Of a stretch of 64,000 nucleotides of DNA, positions 49,201 through 58,236 are shown in pieces. Made by a program: the position numbers and the translations under genes. Each line of letters begins with the position of its first letter. Position 1 is the first letter of the stretch. Origin of the DNA: Bagarius yarrelli (Eukaryota; Chordata; Actinopteri; Siluriformes; Sisoridae); NCBI GenBank assembly GCA_005784505.1, contig VCAZ01000125.1, positions 434,001 to 498,000 on the forward strand, read 5' to 3'. The notes beneath the pieces were generated by a model. The model saw nothing but the letters and a program-made list of their open reading frames with translations. It was not told the DNA's origin and searched no databases.

Positions 49201-51725
49201 GTATCATTAATGAGGAAAAAAAACTAATTAGCTTTTAAAATCATAACTTTGTTAGCATATTAGAAAACCATTTAAACTCTATCTTTTAAGGCTGTTAAAG
49301 AATTATATATACAAATGATTGTCTACACCACTGATTAAAATTACTTTTAGGAGTTTTCTGCAGGAGGAGGGTTCGGGTTGTCAGTTCTTAGTATTAGTGT
49401 GCAGAACATTTAGCGGTGTGTGTGTAACTTTTCTCCTGTTTGCAGATTCCATGATTGAAAGCCTGCTGCGATTTGGGTCCTTTTGGAATTTGTATAAAGC
49501 GAGCAGCAATGATGTATGGACCCCCACAGGTACCTTTTCAAAATAGTTCTTTTAAAGCTGACAGATCCAACCAAGCGGGCCAGGCCAAGAAAACGACCAC
49601 CTCATCTAAATCCTACATCACTGAGACAGCTCTGATGAGTGCTGGGTCTGAGGACGGAGGAGGAGGAGAAATGGGGCTTGTGCAGAGATCCTGGACCTGC
49701 CTGTTCACTGAGGGCCTCTCTGGCCAAAAGAGACCTCTTCAGTCAATTAATGACGTTAGCTGTTAATTATAGCCAAGAGGCCAAATGCAGCAAAGCAACT
49801 TTAAACACTTCAGTCTTTCATTTCTTTCTCATTATTCATTCTAAGACACAGACGAGGACAGGGTGGGGGGGGTGTCAGGGACAAAAATTAGAGGGCTAAA
49901 GGAGAAGTAAAATAAAAGAGGCGCAAAGGAAAAGGTATGGGGTTGAGGAAAGTGTGAGTAAACATCATCCATCATGTTGACACAGGCTGGTCGGGAATAG
50001 GCTGAGTGGCAGGAAAGGGCCAGCATGAAGGCAGCGTTACTCTGAGGACAAGAACAAAAGCTTCATGCCTAGTTAAAGTTTCCACTTAATTCTCTCCCTT
50101 TATCTCTATTCTTCATGTCCATTACTCGGCCGTATTTCTGCTACTATCCCTTTTTAGTTAACTTGCAAGGCCTCTTAAGTTCACCTTTAATAATTTCTTT
50201 CACATCCATTTGCAGTCACATGCAAGGTGTCTCCGCCGATTCTCAGGATACGTGGCAAAAGCTACGAAAGGCAAGTGACCTTAAAACTGAGTAAACAAAA
50301 ATGAACTTAACAAAAATGCAGTAAAACAAAAAAAAAAAATCCTGTTTATCAATCTGCTGCACCGACCTAGAGAAAATCATTTAGCTACATGTTGGAATGC
50401 TGCAAGTGAACAGTTTGTTTCGTATCAGATCACAATAGTAAGACAGAACTTGGATTATGACACTAACTTGCCTAAATCATACCAGTTACATTATTCTTAA
50501 AAAAAAAAAATCTTATTTTAAAAAGCAGATGAATTATTAATCTTTAGTGCAAAACACAGACGTGTCGCTATTGACCATTAGATGCACAAATTCTATTAGG
50601 AGCCCAGATGGACCCAATTACACTACAAATCTAGATTTTATGTAAGGAAAGTAATCTTTAACACAATGTTATTCCATTTTAATACCAACACTTGAATATT
50701 CAGCTAATACTCTTTTGTATTTTATCTGGGGTTTTATTTGGGACACAAATATATTTATATGGGAATGCATAAACTAGGGCAGGGCTGATAAGCGATATCA
50801 CATCCAATTGTGGGGGGAAAATGTTTTTCTGCATCCAGAAAATAATAGAGAAACCCTTAATTGATAATTGACTAATGAAATTTAGAGCAAAAAAGTGATC
50901 TCTGGGCTGCTGACCTTGACTTTGACCTTGTTTGAGTGTTTAGGAAAAATCTCAGGAGGTCTCTAAAGGTTACACAGAATGTTAATTTTCCTTCTAGAAA
51001 AGTATCCAGTAATGAATATTCTGCAGGCAGAAATGCCACGCTGATTAATGAGGTCAAAGGAGAAGAAACAAAGTAAAGCCTTCTACTAAAAAACATTCTA
51101 CTTTTTTTTTGAAAGAAGTGGAAATTCTGGGATGTTTTTTTTAGACTGCTGATCATAGACATCATAGAACATATCAACTCTCTAATATTGACCTGAACAG
51201 CACAATTATAAAACAGCTATGAATGACTGGGCCTGAAGCAGGAACTGGGGGAAGTCAAGCCTGAGTTATTAAACCTCTAAGAAAGAAACCCCTCGCCTCA
51301 CTTCCTCGCCCTTTTTGCCTCACTCAACTTACTCACGGTGACAGAAAGACACAAAAAGAAAGAGAAACACTCACTCATTAATTTACCCACTCAATTACTC
51401 AGCCAGACAGACAGACAGACACATGTTGGGAGAAAGACACACAAAGGAAAGAAGGAAGACCCTCACTCACCCAACCCCACTCGCCCAGACAGACAGGACA
51501 GCAGATAAACACTTTGCTATAAACCTGGACAATTTATTAAAGAAATGTCTTACTTCTTGTCCAGAGAGGTAGTATGCAGCAAGCAGTCCTCCGATAAAAC
51601 GGATATTCACCTCGAAGACAGATACTTCCACATTCTGTGGGGAATGAAGACCAAAGGGAGACATGTTTTAATCTTGCAGCAGCAGCAACAACAATGCAGC
51701 ACCTTGCTAGAATAGATCACTATTT

Positions 51726-51758
<33 letters not shown>

Positions 51759-52457
51759 TGAGAAGCAATAAGACTAAAGATGATTGCATACATGTTAACT
51801 GTCCGCTTTGACCCTAATTAACGTGAATGACTGCACACTCTGGGACAGCGGAGAAGACGACTGACTGAGATTGGGTCAGTTAATCACTATGTTTAAACCC
51901 ACACTGCAGGCACGTGTCTGAGGAAAAGTCTACACAAGGTTCCTCCACACAACTGTGAAATGTGAATAAAGTGGAATTTGTTGTTATATTATGATGAATC
52001 TTAAGTTCATGTTTAATTTATTATATTTATCAAAGCCCAACAAAAGTAAAAAAGGAATAAAATAAAAAAAATGAAGTCATTTTAATTTCTGAAGTATTTA
52101 AATGTATTGATTATATAAGCCCTTTCGATGATTTTCCTAATTAACTACATCATAAAATGACTGCATGGTTTAAATGATTTGACGATGTGGTGCCATGTCT
52201 TTCAGCACAATAAAGTCTATGATAAATTTTACATCCTCATGATGTTTATTACTGCTTTACCCTTGATATTTCAATATTTTTTTTTATTATTTTAGCAGGC
52301 TATTATATGTAAAGAAGACTTGACTGTGATAAACTCACCACACTGAAGTCTAGGTTCTTATCAATCCACTCCTGACCATCTTTAAACTCATCGTGGAGAC
52401 CCATTATGTACAGCGTGTCCAGGGCGTCTACTATTGAGGCACCCAGCTGGGAATTAC
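32765..52457 (-). CDS. man1a2: man1a2, Golgi alpha-1,2-mannosidase IB (GH47), C-terminal ten exons
   Basis: Joining ten minus-strand exons (52457-52339, 51634-51554, 46116-46022, 44856-44733, 44650-44557, 40597-40482, 40398-40179, 38200-38028, 33243-33128, 32891-32765) gives one frame of about 421 residues ending at TAA. All junctions are GT-AG and all phases fit. The family trims alpha-1,2-mannose from Man9-type N-glycans in the Golgi; the protein is a calcium-dependent type II membrane enzyme. In fragment numbering the catalytic residues are Glu48 (VFEVNIR), Asp181 (GLGDSFYEYLL) and Glu315 (LRPEVIET); the calcium-binding Thr401 is in FNTEAHP; the likely disulfide is Cys244-Cys276. WGQHHTSV, CHESYDRT-LKLGPE and GVKDVYSS favour MAN1A2 over MAN1A1. 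Human MAN1A2 has 641 residues, so about 220 N-terminal ones lie outside the window. Confidence 0.93.
33128..33243 (-). CDS. man1a2: man1a2 exon (visible 9 of 10)
   Basis: Encodes AIDKYCRVSGGFSGVKDVYS, then SNPTYDDVQQSFFLAETL, with the last two bases starting a Lys codon. Acceptor CTGCAG|GCTATC, donor CTCAA|GTATTT. It is 4.8 kb downstream of the previous exon, one of the larger introns here. Confidence 0.95.
34536..34790. repeat. 'Gcaatatatcg' type dispersed repeat
   Basis: Begins CTAGGGCTGTTAAAAATCGC and contains GCAATATATCGTAATATATT followed by similar ATCGTGA/ATATTG blocks. Probably a non-autonomous DNA transposon fragment related to the edges at 26.98 and 28.07 kb. Confidence 0.5.
35180..35965 (+). 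mobile_element. Tc1-like transposon, internally deleted
   Basis: Recognisable 5' region (GTGGGATATATTAGCCAGCA) and transposase stretches: RVV-YNSRATVAQIAEEFNA near 35425-35470, then CPGLMNCFLLHHVDG-type WSDE region at about 35597-35640. The 3' end is near 35965 (AACAGCTTAGGGTCATAATG). Several internal blocks are missing relative to the usual fish copy, so it cannot encode an active enzyme. Confidence 0.8.
36300..36468 (+). mobile_element. SINE copy
   Basis: Head with AAAGTTCGATTCCCAGAACC (B box), body GCCACTGCAAGGCCCTCCAT, tail GTAAATCGCTCTGGTTAAGG and GCCAAATGACATAAATGTAA. Confidence 0.75.
37240..37424 (-). mobile_element. SINE copy, antisense
   Basis: ACATTTACGGCATTTTTGGC, then GGGGATTAAGGGCTTGCTCA, GGGGCCCAGCAGTGGAAGCT, CTGGGAACCGAACCCCGATC and CACCCTAATTACTGCACTAC: nearly full length. 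Confidence 0.8.
38028..38200 (-). CDS. man1a2: man1a2 exon (visible 8 of 10), catalytic Glu
   Basis: Encodes LKLGPEAFKFDSGLEAVAVR, QNEKYYILRPEVIETYWYMW and RFTHDPKYRQWGWEAAQ. The Glu of ILRPEVIET is the third catalytic carboxylate (Glu599 in human ER mannosidase I). Acceptor TCTCTAG|TATTAA, donor GCTCAG|GTCAGT. Confidence 0.96.
38201..40178 (-). other. man1a2: man1a2 intron
   Basis: AT-rich intron with a repeat-like segment at about 39440-39600 (CGATAACAAGATATTTCATG, CACGATACAAAATATCACAA) related to the 34.5 kb repeat. A small direct duplication (GATATATTAAAT) lies near 38768-38790. Confidence 0.7.
40179..40398 (-). CDS. man1a2: man1a2 exon (visible 7 of 10), disulfide pair
   Basis: The largest exon, 73 codons plus one base. 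It encodes AIERHLIRKSSSGLTFIGEW, KNGHLERKMGHLTCFAGG and AGHYLQLGAEIAHTCHESY. The two Cys, 32 residues apart, match the conserved class I disulfide. Acceptor CTACAAG|GCTATT, donor GCACAG|GTCAGT. Confidence 0.96.
40482..40597 (-). CDS. man1a2: man1a2 exon (visible 6 of 10), catalytic Asp
   Basis: Encodes HTSVGGLGDSFYEYLLKAWL, then MSDKSDTEARKTYDDAIE. The Asp of GLGDSFYEYL is the conserved catalytic residue (Asp463 in human ER mannosidase I). Acceptor AATCAG|ATCACA, donor ATTGAG|GTATGG. Confidence 0.95.
42690..43665 (+). mobile_element. RTE-like LINE remnant, RT to C-terminus
   Basis: Antisense to man1a2. Reads YAIKV-ERVVEARLRSVVD, QYGLVPRKSTTDAI, FVELEKAYDRVPREELCM (42866-42919), MGQTEEFNLEMGLHQGLALS (about 42993-43052) and FSLGVTRLDMIRNEFIRG (43579-43632). 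The ADD box region (about 43120) is frame-shifted. Same family as 40-935 and 58.24 kb. Confidence 0.85.
43453..43524 (+). repeat. 36-bp tandem duplication inside LINE ORF
   Basis: GACCAGCTATGATGTATGGT followed by TTAGA occurs twice, 36 bp apart, repeating RPAMMYGL in frame. Confidence 0.9.
44195..44385 (+). mobile_element. SINE copy
   Basis: Head TAGGAGATCGGACTGCTGAT and TTTCGGGGTTCAATTTCCAG (B box), body AACCATTAACCCTTAACTTC, tail TCGCTTTGGATCAGAGCTTT and AAATGCCAGAAATTTCAATG. It lies 172 bp from a man1a2 exon. Confidence 0.75.
44557..44650 (-). CDS. man1a2: man1a2 exon (visible 5 of 10)
   Basis: Encodes VMHIRKLLAKMDRPNGLYPN and YLNPRTGRWGQ, ending with the first base of a split His codon. 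Acceptor ATATCAG|GTGATG, donor GGCAGC|GTAAGT. Confidence 0.95.
44733..44856 (-). CDS. man1a2: man1a2 exon (visible 4 of 10)
   Basis: Encodes GVGRNWGWASAGSSILAEFG and TLHMEFVHLTYLTGNPAFYQ before the final Lys. Acceptor GTCTCAG|TGGCGT, donor CAAAAG|GTTTGT. RNWGWAS-GSSILAEFGTLH is a hallmark block of Golgi class I mannosidases. Confidence 0.95.
44857..46021 (-). other. man1a2: man1a2 intron
   Basis: Contains a decayed common fish repeat at about 45370-45480 (GAGGAGAAAACCAGAGTACC, AGATGAAACCCGTTTCAACA). Otherwise unrecognised. Confidence 0.65.
46022..46116 (-). CDS. man1a2: man1a2 exon (visible 3 of 10)
   Basis: Encodes VFKVKAVQLAEKLLPAFN and TPTGIPWAMVNLK, ending in AG of a split Ser codon. 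The acceptor CTGGCAG|GTTTTT is preceded by a long (TA)n tract starting 57 nt upstream. The donor AAGAG|GTAGTT is weaker than its neighbours. Confidence 0.94.
46174..46252. repeat. (TA)39 microsatellite near a splice acceptor
   Basis: Pure TA run of about 78 bp. On the man1a2 transcript it ends 57 nt before the acceptor at 46116/46117. Confidence 0.95.
46808..47008 (-). other. Intronic 66-residue ORF of unknown nature
   Basis: A minus-strand frame starts MNRGDQKTRRILQQDVDERK and ends LKRKEDSTKVKH then TGA. It is hydrophilic, compositionally protein-like and repeat-free. A TATAAA-like box lies about 105 bp upstream. I do not recognise it; it could be a fragment of a transposon-derived or retrocopied gene, or chance. 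Confidence 0.2.
51554..51634 (-). CDS. man1a2: man1a2 exon (visible 2 of 10), catalytic Glu
   Basis: Twenty-seven codons in phase 0, with acceptor CCACAG|AATGTG and donor CAAGAA|GTAAGA. The sequence NVEVSVFEVNIRFIGG carries the conserved FE-x-x-IR glutamate (Glu330 in human ER mannosidase I). A (CA)n tract lies about 95 nt upstream of the acceptor in the transcript. Confidence 0.95.
51635..52338 (-). other. man1a2: man1a2 intron
   Basis: Short intron with a CA tract; otherwise unremarkable AT-rich DNA. Confidence 0.8.
51730..51758. repeat. (GT)n microsatellite, CA in man1a2 transcript
   Basis: About 14 units, starting 95 nt upstream of the acceptor at 51634/51635 in the transcript. Confidence 0.9.
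52339..52457 (-). CDS. man1a2: man1a2 exon (visible 1 of 10)
   Basis: Acceptor CTGCAG|GTAATT and donor AGTGTG|GTGAGT. It encodes NSQLGASIVDALDTLYIMGL and HDEFKDGQEWIDKNLDFSV, the first helix hairpins of the GH47 barrel. The first two bases complete a codon (probably Gly) begun in the missing upstream exon. Confidence 0.93.
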
Positions 52458-53105
52458 CTGCAGGCAGGTCAGTACACAGACAATAAGGTCAATACCTTTA
52501 GCAAAAGAAAATAACAGAGTTATTACAATATTAAAGAGCAATCTGGAGGTAAGCAGGTGTAAATGGGGTCTAGTTTGTGTTCAAAACATCAAAAAAGATA
52601 ATAATAAATACATTTCTTCAAGAGCAACCTTTACACAGTTCCTCACAATCCTTCAAAAAGCAAAGACAAACCAGCATGAGGGCAAAAAAAGTACATGGAA
52701 AAAAATAAAACTCTTTATTTATAAACCACAGAACATTTATTTGTTTTGTATGTGTTCACAAAATGTTCCGACAAAATATTCCGAAATTCACACAGACTAC
52801 AATGTCTACAAGTTTTTCATTTCCAATAAGCCACAGAACATTTTCCGTTCTTGAAACTAAGCAGGTTTCAGATTAAATTCTTCAGTATGTAAAAACAATT
52901 CTAGGTGTTTAAATACTGCGCTTTGCAGTATTGGATATAACCAAAATGACCGTTACTTAATGGATTATTTTACTGGTACATGACGTATAGACATATTCTA
53001 TAAATATGTTTATAACATATACTTGTATAAGTAGTAGTAAAAAAAGTATTTATTATCTATAAATATATAAATTACACATATTATATTTTAAAATATCTAT
53101 ACTAT
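52458..53105 (-). other. man1a2: Presumed man1a2 upstream intron
   Basis: AT-rich; no exon matching the preceding GH47 block was found here. Confidence 0.5.
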
Positions 53106-53109
53106 TTTT

Positions 53110-53430
53110 TAGTATAAAGTATTTATACCCCTTTCACATTTTGTCACCTTACAACCACAAACTTAATGTTTTTTATTGAGATTTTATGTAACAGACCAAC
53201 ACAAAGTAGCACATAATTATAGAGTGGAACAAAAAATTTCCGGTTTTCAGAATTTTAGGCAAATAAAAAGCTGAAAAGTGTGGTGTGCATTTGTATTCAT
53301 CCCCCCCCTGTGTGAATACTTTGTAGAGCCACCTTTCACTGCAATTACAGCTGCAAGTCTTTTGGGGTATGTCTCTACCAGCTTTGCACATCTAAAAACT
53401 AAACTTTTTGCTCATTCTTCTTTGCAAAAT
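53110..53430. mobile_element. Tc1-like transposon terminal fragment
   Basis: Begins AGTATTTATACCCCTTTCAC, then TTTTGTCACCTTACAACCAC, and later GTGTGAATACTTTGTAGAGC and TTACAGCTGCAAGTCTTTTG. This is a familiar fish Tc1-type end read inward. No open transposase remains. Confidence 0.7.
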
Positions 53431-53927
53431 AGCTCAAACATTAGTGGGTTTATGCGTAATTAGGCTTATTTTGATCACGTATATCCGGAAATAAATGCAC
53501 CGGGCGGCGTAATAAAATTTGGGCTGCTTCTTAATACACCTGGCAGGTGTTTAGTTCTAACTAAACTAACTGGTGTTCTTGAAGAATAGAGAATTTTTTT
53601 GGGTGTAGGTTTGTGTGTGTAGAATTGAGAACAGTAAGAGTAATGTCTACATAAAGATCCTTATCCAGTTATACAGTGTGATATACAGAAGTCTCCATCA
53701 ATAAATCCTGAAACTACAACAGTAAGTCATGAACTTTGCAATCACCTGAAAAATGTACGATAAGACAAAAGGCTTTTGAAACTTTTTTTTTTTTAATAGC
53801 TAGTGGCTGTGTAGCTACGCATAGTATCTGAGGAGGAGACAAGGAGGGACGAGACTTACAAAAGGACATGATTATGAAAATCCAGCCAATATAATGACGA
53901 TAATGGATGCTGTACAGGTTTTTACAT

Positions 53928-54140
53928 CTTGGACATCATAAGGACATTTGGGAGACGCCCCTATAAAGAACGACTTACAATTGTTTAACTAGGAGGTATC
54001 AAAAAGTTTTGAGACACCCCAACAGATGGTGTTGAACAGATCATGGGTTTAATTCCCAGAACCTCCAAGCTACCTTTGCTGGGCCCCAAAGCAATGCCCC
54101 TAACCTGTAACAGCTAAATAGCCAAATGTCAGAAATGTAA
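53928..54140. mobile_element. Two SINE fragments, opposite orientations
   Basis: 53930-53990 is an antisense tail (TTTGGGAGACGCCCCTATAA). 54018-54140 is a sense head and body (CATGGGTTTAATTCCCAGAA, TTTGCTGGGCCCCAAAGCAA). Confidence 0.6.
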
Positions 54141-54747
54141 CCCCAGAGGCCCACCTACCTGAACATCGTAGTCATGACATTTGACATTTGTTATGCATTC
54201 TAATGTGCAGTGAACTTATAAAGGTTGTTAATACAACCAGACTGAGAATGTTTTCGACTGCATTTTTACATGTATTTTAACACCATTTCTAAGCCATTAC
54301 TTATCTATTCGAGAGAAAATTGCAAACCTACTCGAGTGTAAACCTCAAATCTCAGATGCAAGCGCGTGTGTATGTGAGAACGAGCGCTTTATGAAAGGAA
54401 CGGGTAATGACAGAAAGGGGAAAAAAAAGAATAGAAGGATAAAGATCCTTTGAATACAGTGTATTGTGTGTAAATGTTGGTGTGTGTTAACATGCTGTAG
54501 ATAACATTCATTCCCACATACACATTTTTTTTTTTTTACACGTAGGTAAAAACAACACTCGGCTTTGTAGGAGCTGACCACGTTTTATTGAGCAAAAATG
54601 AGACATCATCCGCCAACAAATTCCTTTCTATCATCAAACTTGCTGGCAGACATTTAAGTGGTTCGGGACCCCTTTTCACTGAGCTACAGAACTGTGATGC
54701 ATTGCTTGGCATTTTAATCAACTACTGAGGTGCATCACTTAATTAGG

Positions 54748-55800
54748 ACAAACGGGACACCGAGGAACAGAACAGTAGGGGACATGACTGAGGAAATGAC
54801 ACTGATGAACAAAATGAACAACTGGGTCTAAGAGATGGGACAAAAGGAGACTGAGTGAAAGGATGTTGGAGGCTAGACTTTGGAACATTACAGGACAGAA
54901 ACGAGGATCCAGACACCAAGCACAGAATGGGGGGGGGGTAATGATGGTAGGGGAACGAAAAACAGATAAACAAATTAGGACACAGAGGGACAGTACAAAA
55001 CAGAATCAGGATGGGGCAAAAAGCAAAAAAAAAATGTTAAAGGCAGGACAAAACACTAAAACAGAATGGGACACCAACAGGCAGAACAAAAAAGAAATAA
55101 ACAGGACAAGACAGAAAGCAACAAAATGTGACAAAAAGGTAAAGGTTGTAGGAAGCAAGACAGGACGACACAATGTCAGGACAGGACAAGATGGTTAAAG
55201 AATAACAGCAAGCAACAGGATAGGGGCAAAAAAATGAGGCAAGACAAACCACTGACGGACAGAACAGGTCCGGACACTGACAGGATGGGACAAGACCTAG
55301 ACACACATGACTGCCCAAAACATAGGTGGACAGAACAAGACACAGAGGGGCAGGATAACACACAGACTGACAGAAGAAAATGAACAAGTCACAACAAGAC
55401 AGACAGTCAGAACAAGATAGACAGACAGGATAAAACAAAGGAACAGGATGCGACAAAAAGGGAAAGGACATTCGAGCTAGGACAAGACATCGAGGGCCAA
55501 GACAGGACAAGACACAGACGGCCAGGGCAAGACAGCAAGCAAGAGGATGGCAGAACAGAACACAGACAGACAGACAGGAGAAAATACAGACAAACAAGAC
55601 AAAATAGCTAGCTACTGGATGAAACAAACAGGAAAAGGATGGTGAGGGCTGGTCTGAACACTAATAAACAGGACAGGACACAGAAAAACCAGACATGACA
55701 CAGAAGGACGGGACACCATTCCTAGACAAAACAAGACCCTGACAAACAGCACAAAACAGCAAGCAATAGGATGGGACTGAGGAAACGAAGGACCATAAAC
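54748..55800. repeat. Degenerate GACA-rich minisatellite, about 1 kb
   Basis: The + strand is a purine- and A-rich patchwork of GGACAAGACA, ACAGACAGACAG and AGAACA phrases. A recurring longer phrase (CAGCAAGCAA followed by AGGAT) occurs near 55207, 55532 and 55758. Because TAA/TAG/TGA are rare in it, long Cys-rich frames open on the minus strand (for example 55037-55627). These are composition effects, not genes. Confidence 0.75.
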
Positions 55801-55894
55801 CAGCAAAACAGGTTTATACAATAAAATATCCTTTTTTTCCTTCATCAACATTTCTTTTCCTATCACTTTCATCCATCTTTTTTCTCTCACTTTG

Positions 55895-56440
55895 TCTTCA
55901 ATTCCAATGAAGTTGGAACATTAAGGAAAACATGAGTAGAAAACAATTACCTGCAAATTATTGTCGATCCATATTCAATTTCAAACACCTTGAAGACAAG
56001 ATAGTCAATGTCCAAACTAATAAACTTTACTGTATCGCGCCAATAGTCTTTTCTCCACTGGGTTACATCACCAACAGCGTTTGGGAACTGAGGACACTAA
56101 TTGTTCAAGCTTTGCAGGTTGAATTATTCCCAATTCCTGCTTGATATCTGACTTTTAGATTTATGGCAGATAGGTCAGGGGGGGCAGGCAGGCCAGTCTA
56201 GTGCCCGCACTTGTTTACTACAAAGCCTTGCTGTTGTAACAAATGCAGACGGTAGCTTGGCATTGTCTTGCTAAAATAAGCAGGGACGCCCCTTAGAAAG
56301 GCGTCGCTTAGACAGCAGCATGTTTTGCTTCAAAATCAGCATGTACCTTTCAGCATCTAACGGTGCCTTTACATATGTGCCAGTTACCCATGCAGTGGGC
56401 ACTAAAGTACCTCAGATGCTGGCATTTGAACTTTGAATAA
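55895..56440 (-). mobile_element. Tc1-like transposon, 3' part
   Basis: The + strand starts with a terminus (CAATTCCAATGAAGTTGGAA). On the minus strand the transposase reads THMGNWHICKGTV-like near 56390, QDNAKLPSAFVTTA (second catalytic Asp block, near 56260) and RALDWPACPP near 56190, then decayed C-terminal sequence. The 5' half is missing, and a CA tract lies just beyond. Confidence 0.75.
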
Positions 56441-56597
56441 AACAGGAAAAAGGGGTGGAAAAAGAGAAGATGAACCCGAGATGCTCAGAAGCTTTTCCTG
56501 TTCAGCTGCTCACAGTCAGACCTTTAAATCTGATTATATGCCATGGATTCTAATCATTTAAAAAAAGAGCAACAGATAAATATTTCATTACATTTCA

Positions 56598-56600
<3 letters not shown>

Positions 56601-56687
<87 letters not shown>
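56601..56687. repeat. (CA)43 microsatellite
   Basis: Uninterrupted CA run of about 87 bp, the longest CA tract in the window. Confidence 0.95.
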
Positions 56688-56689
<2 letters not shown>

Positions 56690-57008
56690 AACAGAAAGCT
56701 GGAATCACTCAGAAACCAAATTATATTGAGTGCCACGATAATAATGATGATGGTGACAGACCAGACCATGACAAAGATTTTTAATATGGTTGTGACACCA
56801 TGTGACTTTACATAAACTTTTGATTTATTAGTTTATTTAATAAATTTGCAAATCAAACCATCGACTAGACGCTGCAGAATTGTTTTATGCTAAATTGTAA
56901 ACTTTTAGATTAGTTCTGTTACTCATATGTTAAATGTGCTCAATGAGCCCCTTGCTTTTTTCTAGCCTTTGTCCAGAAAGGAACTAATATCTTTCCTTCC
57001 CTCATCTG

Positions 57009-57460
57009 CTCTAATGCTCTCTCTCTCTCTCTCTCTATCTAATGCTCTTTTTCTTTCTTTCTCCCTATCATTTCCCTCTTTCTTTCTCTCTCTTCTCTCT
57101 CTATCATTCATTTTCCCTTCTGTCTCTTTCTCTCTCTTCCTCTCTCTCTAATGCTCTTTTTCTTTCTTTCTCTCTCTATCATTTTCCTTTTCTCTCTCTC
57201 TCTCTATCTATCTAATGCTCTTTTTCTTTTTTCTCCCTATTATTTCCCTTCTGTCTCTTTCTCTCTTTCTCTCTCTCCCTCTCTCTCTAATGCTCTTTTT
57301 CTTTCTTTCTCTCTCTATCATTTTCCTTTTCTCTCTCTCTCTCTCTCTAATGCTCTCTCTCTCTCTCTCTCTCTCTCATTCTCTGTCACTTTGTCGTTCT
57401 GTCTTGCTCTCTCGTTCTCTCTCTCCCTCTCTTCCCCCACCCTCTCCCTCGCTTTCACTT
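57009..57460. repeat. 450-bp polypyrimidine block with higher-order repeat
   Basis: CT/TTTC-rich throughout. TAATGCTCT recurs at 57012, 57040, 57149, 57213, 57288 and 57348. Longer units (TAATGCTCTTTTTCTTTCTT, then CTATCATTT) are separated by variable CT runs. ORFs of Leu/Ser/Phe here are artefacts. Confidence 0.9.
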
Positions 57461-57467
57461 TCTTGCT

Positions 57468-57491
<24 letters not shown>
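57468..57491. repeat. (CA)12 microsatellite
   Basis: Directly follows the polypyrimidine block. Confidence 0.9.
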
Positions 57492-57498
<7 letters not shown>

Positions 57499-57904
57499 GG
57501 AGAGGATGAAATAGGCTGGCAAATCGGGTTGTGTGGGCCCATTTTAAGGAGCAGGATATTATCTCGAGACCACAACTGCACTTAGTGAGAATGCGATATG
57601 GCAGCTCGGCACCTCCTGACCGATGGGGGTTTCTATTTTATACCTTCCTAAGTTTTTGCACGGTTAACTGATGCACAAAGTAACATCTGTGGACAGAAAT
57701 GTAAATGAATTGCCTGCTGTAGTATTCAAGACATGAGATTTTCCACTGGGCAAAACCATCCTTACAGGACAAAACAAGCGACTGGCCCAAATGAGACTAC
57801 TCTGCTTCAGGCTAGACATACTGTGTGAAAGAAATGGTCTTAAAGCCCCAGCTTTTTTAAATGTCTTTTCAAAAAGGCATATTCTAGGACAGAATATCCA
57901 TTTA

Positions 57905-57990
57905 CTTAAGTCCACAAAAATTGGGACACTGTAAAATCTACCTGATATGCAAATCTCATAACCCCTATATTTAACTCACAACAGAACATA
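57905..57990 (+). mobile_element. Tc1-like 5' terminal fragment
   Basis: CAAAAATTGGGACACTGTAA, then GCAAATCTCATAACCCCTAT and TTTAACTCACAACAGAACAT, match a common fish Tc1/MITE terminus. Same orientation as the end at 55.9 kb, so the two are not one TIR pair. Confidence 0.55.
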
Positions 57991-58159
57991 ACCACAGGGC
58001 TAACGGCCAAGTGACTTTTGTGCGGGACCCAAGCCCGGATAAAGAGAGAGGGTTGTGTCAGGAAGGGGATATGGCATGGAAACATTGGACCGGATCGGTA
58101 TGGAATTGTATGCCTTTGTCACACAGCACAGTGACATTTCCTTTTTCGCATATCCCATC

Positions 58160-58236
58160 TTAGACATTTGGGGTCAGAGCGCAGGGTCAGCTATGATACA
58201 GCTGACTGGCGGTGGTAGGGCTTGAACCCTGGTCTT
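58160..58236 (-). mobile_element. SINE-type fragment
   Basis: TTGGGGTCAGAGCGCAGGGT, then GGTGGTAGGGCTTGAACCCT, resembles a common fish SINE/LINE tail in reverse orientation. Confidence 0.45.

Larger units (their letters stand above)
46117..51553 (-). other. man1a2: man1a2 intron, 5.4 kb
   Basis: Largest visible intron. It holds the (TA)n tract, an unexplained 67-codon ORF (46808-47008), a short Tc1-type end-like segment near 48260 (GCAGTGCCTTGAAAAAG), and otherwise unrecognised AT-rich DNA. Confidence 0.7.

Noticed and set aside
49455..49899. Gly/Ser-rich plus-strand frames in the man1a2 intron
   Set aside because: No homology or splice signals recognised; overlapping frames open in parallel, suggesting composition.
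55037..55627. 196-codon Cys/Leu-rich frame on the minus strand
   Set aside because: It lies wholly in the GACA-rich minisatellite, where stop codons are depleted by composition. No domain, signal or splice context.
57151..57585. 144-codon Leu/Ser/Phe frame
   Set aside because: Translation of the CT-rich block; no non-repeat coding core.
55895..57990. A single 2-kb Tc1 element spanning the microsatellite cluster
   Set aside because: The two ends are in the same rather than inverted orientation, so they are better read as two separate fragments.
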